64,000 bases of DNA. Origin: Siniperca chuatsi (lineage: Eukaryota; Chordata; Actinopteri; Centrarchiformes; Sinipercidae). This document shows, piece after piece, positions 46,328 through 64,000 of the stretch. A program made the position numbers and the translations under genes. Numbering within the stretch: the stretch's first letter is position 1; the number at the start of each line of letters is the position of its first letter. The notes beneath the pieces were generated by a model. That model saw only the letters and a list, made by a program, of their open reading frames with translations. It was not told the DNA's origin and searched no databases. Where the stretch lies: contig NC_058058.1 of NCBI RefSeq assembly GCF_020085105.1, positions 3,729,587 through 3,793,586 on the forward strand. Reading direction: 5' to 3'.

Positions 46328-46829
46328 TTTTTGCAGCAACAGCAACAAAAAAATATTCTTTGTCTTTTTTTATAATATTTCAAACATGTACAAAACATTG
46401 TCACAGAGTCACTTTTATTGATTTCGTTAAAAATTGAGAAATTAGATTTTTTTCTTACAAATGTATACAAAAATGCATCAGAAATATAAAAATAACAGTC
46501 CATGACAGTTATTTAAACAGTAATGTAGACAAAAATAAACACATAGCGGGGGATTGTTGATATAGACAAATTAAAAGAACAACTGTTAAGTTTTACAGAC
46601 AGAAAGAATTTTTAAGATCATTTTTTTTAAGAAACCTTGTTTTAAAGTCAGAATATGCAATACTATAAACGTAAAGTTTGATTTCCTTTAAGACATTTAC
46701 AAGGTAAAATTGTTTGTCTTTAGATTTGAGAAAAATATGGAAACCAGATATCACGTTATGGAAATAATTACGCATATTAACAACAAAATATTCAGCGGAC
46801 CTTGAACATACCACAAGTCATATTTCCGA

Positions 46830-46917
46830 CTTCCGCGGTGGGGGAAAGGGGAGTTTTCGGGAAGCACATGAACGTAGCACAACATTACCAGCACTCCAGC
46901 GGCTGAGAACTGACAAG
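46830..46917 (+). promoter_or_regulatory. cdc42l: Probable cdc42l promoter edge and non-coding exon 1
   Basis: A GC-richer stretch 'cttccgcggtgggggaaagg' is followed by sequence ending CTGACAAG|GTAATAG, a good donor at 46917. The next acceptor on this strand that makes sense is the one before the cdc42l ATG at 50742. No TATA box. The transcription start is not defined. Confidence 0.45.
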
Positions 46918-48299
46918 GTAATAGCTGTCACTGTCTTTAACTGTGATTTACTGACGATAAATACTGATATATCAGCAGAGAAACAGCAATATACTTTAGA
47001 GTGACTCTTTTCATTGTAAAAGCTGTGACTGTTAGCCTGCTGACAGCTAACTCTGCTAACCGGCAGCTGTCAAAACAAACGATTTCCTTTAGCTAACTCT
47101 GCTAGCGTTGCTGTTAAATCTCTGCTGAAAGTTGCCGGTGTGATTGTGTTGGTAAACCAGAGCAACTATAGGCCTGAGTTTCTATGAGGCAGTATATATG
47201 TATCCCTCGTCAAGTCGTATATTAATTTTAAACTCATTTAAAACAGGCCTTTTTTGTTGTGGGTGGGGGTCTGGCGGATGTAACTTCACGTTAGCTACCG
47301 ACCTAACTTAGCTAACGTAGGCTAACTTCGCAGGAGTAAACTTTTCAGCATTTAGCTAGTTGCTAATAAATGCTGTCAACAAGTAGTAACATTATCTTTT
47401 CACAACTTTAACTCTGTACTAACTAACTAACTGACGAGCTGGCCTGCGATACAGAGTATAATTAGGTTTTTGTAAGTTCTTGCCACAGTTTTCTATGCGG
47501 AAGTGACTGAAAAGCAGTAACACTTAAGTTAACACAGTCCATAAAGACATTTAACATGGACTGAGTACTTTCTTATGTGATGTCTTAGTTGTCAACTGAC
47601 AGCAATATTGAAATTAAGGAATTACAGCATTTAGTTAGCTGTAGGTAGTAAAAGGAAAGTAGTAGTAGGATAATTTTTATATTTATTTCATTATTCTTTA
47701 TAAACTAAACTTAAACGTTTGCTTTCATTTCACATTTTGAGGATTTACTTTCTGTTTTCATAATGAATGTTTTGAATATTTTTGGCTGTAGGTGAGAGTT
47801 AATTAACAATTAACAATTGGCCATAACTATATTACCTGTTAAGGAATGAGTGACTATATAGCCTGCCCCTGTGCTGAATGTTTATTATTTATTTAGGTGC
47901 AATTTTTTGTTAATAGAGTCCGAGAGTCCATTTTATTTATTGTTTTGGTTGTTTGATTTTATTTATGATATTTATTTCACATTGCAATTCCAATGTCTGA
48001 GTAGTTTTAAGAAAAGTTAATTAAAAGGGCGTGCTTCCATTATTATGCTTATCAATAATATCAGTGGTCTTAAAATGACAATAATATAATTTATCTTTAT
48101 AGTTATCGTGACAGGCCTACCTACATATACACATATCCTCAAGTGTATGCAGCAGAGCACACACATACATATCTTAATAAAAACACAAAATAACACAAAT
48201 AGTTACAATGCTTTGAAAAGTGTATATACTTGAATACAAGTGTGCACACACACACAGAAATTGACAAATTTATTCATCAAGAAAATAATCCTAATTTTG

Positions 48300-48610
48300 A
48301 GACATGACTAGGGCTGCAACTAACTATTACTTTAGTTAACATTAATTACTCTGTAATTTCCCAGAGCCTTAGGTGACATCTTCAAATAGTCTGACCAACA
48401 GTCCAAAACCCAAAGATAAATGATAATTAGACAGCGAAAAGAGCATATCCTCTCATTTGAGAAGCTGAAAACGGCAAATATTTGACATTTTTCCTTCTTA
48501 AATGACTTGGAAGGATGATCATATTTTTTGGTGATTTAATTTTCTGTCTTTTGACAAATCAATTCATCCACTAATCTTTAATGAATGCTTCTGTCAAATA
48601 TGAAACTTCA
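48300..48610 (+). repeat. Dispersed 'gattaat/tcagaaa' family, copy 2
   Basis: Begins 'gggctgcaactaactatta' and includes 'cagtccaaaacccaaagata' and 'tgacaaatcaattcatcc', parallel to 58895-59225. A third, shorter copy is at 49370-49600. Confidence 0.65.
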
Positions 48611-49369
48611 TAGAGTTAAAGAGTAGTTGTTAAATAAAAAAAAAGAACCCTTACCCAGTTAAAGAGTAGTTTGTTAATTAAAATAAATACTGAACCAGTA
48701 ATGAAAGTAATCATTTGCTGCGTTGCCAAAGGCTGCAGGTTGCAAAACAGGACCAACTTGATGCAGATAACAGCGTGTACGAGAAACATTAGTTCAGTGA
48801 AAAGATTAGTTTGCCACTAATCGCTGCATTTTCCAGAATTGTCTGCATGTGTATGTGAAATATCTCTCGAGAATGAATTATGCAGACATAACTAGTGTCA
48901 TCGCCCCTGCAGATGACCAGTTAACTTGTCCCTGACTCATCAGAGTTCAGCTGAGTGCTGCCACTGCCAAAAGGCCCAAACAAAGAGCCAGTGATGAAGT
49001 GGAAGTCCATACCCCTTTACCATTGTCCCCCTTAATTAAGTGCCAGCCTGGGTATGTGAGCTGCTCAGCGTCTGGGTGGTCACAGGATCTCCAGCCAGTG
49101 TGTAGTAAACACTGCGTTACTCAGCTACCACTGTTTCTGTTAAATGTCTCACACTTGGTCTGCTTACCAACGCTCATGGCATCCCAGTCAGCCTGCCACC
49201 TGACGCATACAGGCTGCAGGCTGCAGGTTGTTTACATGCAGCTGAAACCTACAAGACAAGAAAAAAGGGCAGATTTTTTAGGCTACAGTTGTTAAGTTAT
49301 TCTCAAAGTTAGTCGGGCACATAAATAAATAATTTTACTAACCAGCTCTGTGTTTAGGATGTAGTAAGA

Positions 49370-49600
49370 TCTTCAAAGGCAGAAATCATTAGCCACTATT
49401 TATACTTGTTTAGTGTATTATTTTCATTATCAATTCATCTGAAAATGATATGATATATTACTATTGTTTGGTGCATACGATGTCAAAAAAAAAAAAATGC
49501 TCATCACAATTTCCCAAAGCCCAAGTTGACAAGTCCTCAAATTACACAAGAGTCCAAAACCCAAAAGATTCAGTTTTAATAAAGTGTTATTTGTTGGCAT
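49370..49600 (+). repeat. Dispersed 'gattaat/tcagaaa' family, copy 3
   Basis: 'ttttcattatcaattcatct', 'caatttcccaaagcccaagt' and 'gagtccaaaacccaaaagat' match the family blocks. A poly-A run interrupts it near 49485. Confidence 0.6.
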
Positions 49601-50702
49601 CAAACTTGGAGAGGAGAGAGAACACAAGTTTACCTGATTGATGTTCCAGTAATTCACTCTCATGGTGTTTATTTATTTATTATTTCTCTTTTCGTGACCA
49701 GAAGGATAGTTCCGCTTCATCCTGTCCTCGAAGTTGGAAACATTGACACCCGCTTTGACGCGAGGGGGAGGCGGGGCCCTGCGCAGCTAGTAGTGTAGCA
49801 TATAGGGCCACACACACACACACACACCAATTCTCGCTCCCCCCTGGTGTTTCACATTATATATGATGATGATTTTAAAAAACAAAACAAAAAAAACTGG
49901 GTCGCACTGGTGCTCCTAGTATTAAAATTCATAGCGCTGCCTCCAAAAATTGTGACAAAATATGGTCGCAGTCCAGAGCCCTGTTAAGGGCAACAGACAT
50001 CGGTGGCATGTCGACATCATCACCGGTGTCCCAATGCATGCTGATGCATCAGGATTCCCCAGCGTCCACGTGTCAACTCTCTAGAAAAGCAGCAATTTTA
50101 TCACATTTGCTTCCTGGATCCACATATCCCAGCTACTGTATCTTGACTGCTTCTTCAGTGTGCAGGGCACATTTGTTGTGTGTTACAGTTGACATGGCTG
50201 CTGTATGTTGCACTTTAGACTTACTTATTTGGTCTCACTAACTGCCTAACAAACCCTTAAAAACTAGTATTACTAGAGTATTCAATTTGTCCAGATGAGG
50301 GACTGAAAAATCATGAATCTCTTTGGATTTGTGAAGCAGTACTATTCAAATGAATTGGTGTTTATTATTATTGATATTGGTCTAGGATTTACATTGACAA
50401 AGAACGGAACTGTTTAATTGTAGGTCAACCAATCAATTTAACTAACCCTTTCAGAGATACATTTAATAGTCTTTATGTATTTTTGAACAAGTGAGTTATA
50501 TTACGCACATATACAGTGCATAATTTAAATTAAAAAAAACTGCGTGGTTTAGTCACTGTGTGGACAAGTTTTGTTTCTTGTCCCACCTAATTATAGTTTT
50601 TTAGTGCTAAAGTTTAGAAGTCATTCCAGTGATCTTGTCAATAACCAAAGACTTTCTCCCCCTGCCACACCTTCATTCTTCCTCTCCTTCCTCTCTATAT
50701 AA

Positions 50703-59545
<8,843 letters not shown>

Positions 59546-59969
59546 ACACCACAAGAGGAGGAGGAGGTGGACGGGGAGAAGAGATGAACCAAGGGAGGGA
59601 GAACGGTGGGGAGGGGGAGGGTGTGAAGGTGGACGAAGTAGACACATTTAAACAGTGCCTTCAGCCGTAGTGACTTAATGTGGGTGTGCTGTTGGAACAG
59701 AAGGGCTCTCGACAGGCTTTATTTTCATCATAGATTCATGTCGCTATAATATGACTAACGCATGTGAACAACACTCCTCACTAACCAGGAAACAGGGTTT
59801 TAATTATAGGAGGAGGCAGGTTGAGCATTAGAGAGGTTTGAACCTTAGACGCCTTAAAGATACAAAGAGTGGATGGAGTCACAGTTACAGCTGAAACTGG
59901 CAGCCATCTTCTCAAAATGATGACATTTCTTAAAATATTCCTACTCAAGTCTTTTAAGTTTAAGAATTA

Positions 59970-59975
59970 AATAAA
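59970..59975 (+). terminator. cdc42l: cdc42l poly(A) signal (candidate)
   Basis: AATAAA in 'aattaaataaaatgtctg', about 430 nt after the stop codon. Later AATAAA copies (such as 60303 and 60671) could extend the 3' UTR. Confidence 0.45.
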
Positions 59976-60872
59976 ATGTCTGAAAATGATTTTGGGGTTT
60001 GGTTAGTGTGCACCGTTGTAGCTGCCGTGTTCTGAAATCTATTGTGAAACTGATGTGCTGTAGATATGGGTCCTGCAGAGGTTTGGAAAGCCTGGACATG
60101 TCTGATCAGTTGAAAAGTGACGAAAACGTTTTTGTCTGCAGTAAAAGGAAATGGGCACTACAGTGTTAAGGTGTATCCATCAGCGTTTATCACAGCTTCT
60201 TTTCCACCTCAGTCAAACCAAAAACATCTGTCTCTTTTTTATTTCTGGGGTTCCATCAAGGTTTTTACTAAGATGGAGAGACATTCTGGAAATATTTGGA
60301 GAAATAAACTGGATGTTTTCTGGTCTTGATGAGTTTGAAAGTGGCGACACACATTTTCCACTGGAAAGACATTGAAAGATAGTGTTGCATTGTCGCAGTA
60401 TTTGTACAACTATGAACTTTTGTGGATTTAGATCTCTGCCAGGCAAATTTTGAGGAGCAGGATGACTTCTTCAATCATACCAAGATCAAATCAACATAAT
60501 TAAGTTCTTGGAAAAACCTTTTGAAATTGAGCCTACAGTTACATTGTCACACTTATAACTGATAAAAATGTGTCTGAACTCACAGTAAAGATAGAAAAAT
60601 GATTCTTTAAAACATAAAATATACAGAAACCTGGGTCCAAAATCAGTATAATTTTAATCTCGGGTGCAGCAGGTTGCATTTTTAAAATAAAATCTAGTAA
60701 CAAAAATATGATGCAACATTAATGGTGTTTTCTACCAGACACCAATCTGATTAAAACAAAGAAGAGGAGCAAAAATAAACAACACATTCCTCGAGCAAAA
60801 ATAATGCTGTTTTTAATTTAAAGAGACAGACGTAAAAACATGACCCAGTTGGCGAGCAACATTCCCTGCAGC

Positions 60873-60932
60873 TCAGTGGACCATCAGGGGCTCAACAGTC
60901 TTGTTTACTGGTGGATTTCGAGAGTGTTGTTG
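60873..60932 (-). other. Possible terminal exon of a minus-strand gene (weak)
   Basis: On the minus strand a pyrimidine run and CCAG precede 60932. An open frame then reads 19 codons ending in TGA at 60873; a second frame stops at 60905. No upstream partner exon was recognised, so this may be chance. Confidence 0.12.
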
Positions 60933-62194
60933 CTGGAAAAAAACACACAAGTGATGACTGTAACCTGACTTTATCCATATGAGTAGAAAGAGATTCAGAT
61001 TACTTAGAACAGAACTGGCAAATTAGAGTTTCAGTAGATCTTTACTGACTTCTGCTTTGCAGTCTAAAAGACAATATACACACACATGTACATGCAGTAG
61101 CTAATAATGCCAACATGCATATTTGCAGTAATTTGCTACCATGTGAAAACGATGCTTTCCAAAAATGTAATTTGTTCAGAAATAAATCATTCAAACCTTT
61201 TATTTGGAACAGATATCGTTTCACAAGACAGATGGTGAAACACTTTTCTCGAGCCATCTGGCAACATGAAAAACATGGAGTTATCACCACATTTGGACGT
61301 AATAATATCTTTTATTGTCATTATGACCTTGTCTTTTCAAGTCCTTTCTCTGCAGTCACGCTGCATTTCCCTCTCCTGCCGTCTCAATGTGGACACGTCA
61401 CATCCTGAACCAAACACTCCACAATCAGAGGAGATTCTTTAATTTTTAACTCCATACCACCTAATATAAAGTATTAGAGAATTTTAATATCAGTAAATCA
61501 ATGCTACATTAATTTTGAGACATCATGTTTTCTGCAAACGATCGGATTGTCTGCCTCAACGCTGCATTTTCAACAGGGAAGAAAACAGAGCTAAGGCTGC
61601 TGATAAACGAGTGAAAGCCCAGGATTAGGTTTTTAATTAGGTTATAATTGAATGTTATTTTGAAAAATGTGGGCTAACTTCCACTGACGTGAGATGGAGG
61701 CCACCAGCCGTCTCAGCTGTGATCCAAGTGGTTTACAGTAATTAAACCCAAGAATCCCAGTTAAAAAGGACATCGCTAGAGGGCATTGCCATATTCCTAT
61801 TAAGACATCGTTGATAAAAGTAGTAATACAAAAAACCTAGAAACGCCTTAATTTTTACTGCAGCATCAATGCCAGACTTCACCTCATTTGTTGAGTTTTT
61901 TGTGTGTATTGTAACCTCCAGCTGGCACAGCAGTTGACAGTAAATGCCTTAAAATATTTCTTTCTTCTCAAGAACATGCTGCCTTATTGCTTTTTTGCCT
62001 TAAATCTGTTCGTTCACATGTTTTTCACTTTCTGGCTGAGCCAAGATGTCAGGAGATTTTATATTAGGGTCGGCGTCGGATTATTGACTTAAAATGCCCT
62101 TCTTCTTCACGTCTTCCTAATATTTGTCAACAAATAAAAAATGGTGACGATGAAAACGGTGAAGACAACCATAAAAGGAAAGCTTATTGGTTTT

Positions 62195-62500
62195 CTTGTT
62201 GACTGTTAGACGAGAAGATCAACACCACTCTTATATCTCTACGCTAAATAGAAAGCTACAGCCAGCAGTTGGGTTAGCTTAGCTTACCACAAAGGCTAAA
62301 AATCGGGGGGAAACAGCTAGCCTGGCTCTATCTTAAAAAAATCCAAATTGTTTAGTTTTTACGCTTCGGTTTTTGCACAGATTAAACAAACAAGATATAA
62401 TGTGTTAATTAGTGAACTTTAAAGGTGCTGGAAGGTGGTTTTCTTTACTTTTGGGCAGAGCCTGGCTAGCTGTTTTCCCCTATTTCCAGTCTTTATGCTA
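62195..62500 (+). repeat. Dispersed 'gctagc' repeat family, copy 3
   Basis: 'gctaaatagaaagctacagc', 'gttagcttagcttacc' and 'aaacagctagcctggctcta' align with 28430-28620 and 42560-42770. A partial inverted copy ('gctagctgttttccc') follows at about 62465. Confidence 0.65.
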
Positions 62501-64000
62501 AGCTAAGGTGGGCATCTTATCTCATGGCCTCAGTTTCCCAGCAGTGCTCTTACCTTAGCAAAACAACATCGAAAACGAAGCCAACACTGTAAAAAAAAAA
62601 CAAAATTTTTTGATGACGCAGAGCTAAATGTCAACAGCACACCTGTTGCAACTCTTCTTATTGACTCTCTTCTTAAAAACAACAAAGTTTCACTTTCCAC
62701 TGTCGGGGTTGGGTAGTAAATTAAAAGGCCTTAAGCTTTTACTTCAGAAAATGATTTATCCCATAGCCTCTGTAGATTAAATCTTTTAACAGTGTTAAAT
62801 GGGATCCAAACTTTCTGCTTTGCTCTCCTCCTGGCCTGACTGGAACCTCAAGTGCTCGTTGATGTGTTAGCGCCTCCCAGAGGCCTTAAAGGGGAATACC
62901 GCTTAGTTTAAAGGTTCATCTGTGTTGTTACTTTGGCCCGCAGCAGACTAATCAGTGTTTGTGGGCATCAGAAAATCTCAACTGAACACCAGAAATCTGC
63001 TAATTTAGACTTGAACCTATAATATCATCAGTTATACCATTAGGCATCTTCAAGCAGCTTCACAGACAATGAGTTTTAGAGTTACACTGAACCATTGTTT
63101 GAGGAGTTTTGTCCAAATTTGCTTTGTTTTCTTTGAGCTTTGAGTCTTTTCCAAGTCATCTGTTGGAATTCACTCTCTTTGACTTTACACTCTTCATTTT
63201 AGCTCACTGCTAAATTATATGTAACAAGCAATAACGGTTCACTAACTGGGGATCAGAGGACTAGTGTTTCTGTTTAAGGTGGAATAATTGATGATATATT
63301 TTGTATAACATATTATAGTTTCTGGTAATACTGATCGTCCTGGGCCAAAGGGATGACAATTGAAATTCATAAACTGAGGTTATTCTCCATTAAAATGAAC
63401 TAAAATTCCACTTTTTTCCGCTGTTTTTTTTTCCACTGTTTTGGAGATTTATTCTGATAATGTATGGATTATTACAAGTATTATATATATTTTTCTTTGT
63501 TCCTTGTTGTTTCTTGGGGAACATTATTTTAACACTTGAGTTTTAATTTCTTTTCTTTTTAGATATTTGTACTATTTCTTGACAGTTGAGTGCCAACGGT
63601 TTGAGAGAAAATCACCGGCCTGGTTTGACAAACTAAACGATCCGCATAATAAGCTTCTAATGACAGAAAATAAAAGGCAACATAATAACAGCTGGAGCAA
63701 TAATTACAGATGTGGGAAAACTGCTCTGTATCGAAAGATTAATGTTGGAACTGGTGGGTGTTTGGAAAAAATAAAAACAGTACTTGAATGTTGTTTCACT
63801 TTGACTTGATTTTATTTTTATTAATTGACATTTGAGCTTGAACTGTTTTGTCTTCCTCTGCTCCCCTCTTTTACACCTTTTTTAACATCTGCACTCTTCT
63901 CTCATTCTTTATTTTCAATAAAATTGCTTTGTCTTGAACAGAAATGCATAAAAAAAAATTTAAGATTTTATTATCTTGTGATTAATGATAAAACAGAAGA

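Larger units (their letters stand above)
60020..64000. other. Region downstream of cdc42l, no gene recognised
   Basis: AT-rich DNA. It holds a 'gctagc' repeat copy at 62195-62500, a possible minus-strand acceptor at 60932 and an unrecognised 80-codon plus-strand frame at 63567-63809. Several AATAAA hexamers near 63770 and 63917 could serve transcripts running off the window. Confidence 0.5.

Noticed and set aside
63567..63809. 80-codon frame near the right edge
   Set aside because: No domain, no Kozak context and no related exon; AT-rich DNA gives such frames by chance.

Overview
The window is nuclear DNA of a ray-finned fish, most likely a percomorph teleost. The genes are split into small exons with GT-AG introns. 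The proteins read as vertebrate orthologues, and the non-coding DNA is full of dinucleotide repeats and dispersed repeat families that I recognise as common in percomorph genomes. No bacterial, phage or CRISPR features are present. The species was inferred from repeat types and was not identified.

Layout. (1) 46-2386 (+): the last three coding exons of a G-protein beta subunit, best matched to gnb3; the gene starts left of the window. (2) 5215-11258 (+): a complete triosephosphate isomerase gene, 7 coding exons, 248 aa. (3) 15027-30788 (-): a complete enolase gene, 12 coding exons, 434 aa, gamma-like (eno2). It lies tail-to-tail with tpi1, and its non-coding first exon may lie near 41.9 kb. 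(4) About 30.8-46.8 kb: no protein gene recognised. It is probably eno2 intron 1 and upstream DNA, with a large CA-rich higher-order repeat, purine tracts and transposon remnants. (5) 50742-59545 (+): a complete Cdc42-like Rho GTPase, 5 coding exons, 191 aa, with a probable 5' UTR exon ending at 46917. (6) 60-64 kb: repeats and no convincing gene.

gnb3, tpi1 and eno2 are also close neighbours on human 12p13, so this is conserved synteny and supports the eno2 and gnb3 assignments. Tpi1 and enolase act in glycolysis. Gnb3 belongs to the cone transducin beta family and Cdc42 is a polarity/actin GTPase. They share a locus by ancestry, not as an operon.

I found no wholly new system. The most interesting signals are in gene architecture. 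An extra phase-2 intron splits the enolase exon that is 223 nt in mammals. A UG repeat stands where the polypyrimidine tract should be at the tpi1 exon 6 acceptor. A CA-repeat minisatellite starts four bases inside the eno2 exon 10 donor. A several-block CA higher-order repeat lies at 40.4-41.8 kb. Several small inverted-repeat transposons have intact ends.
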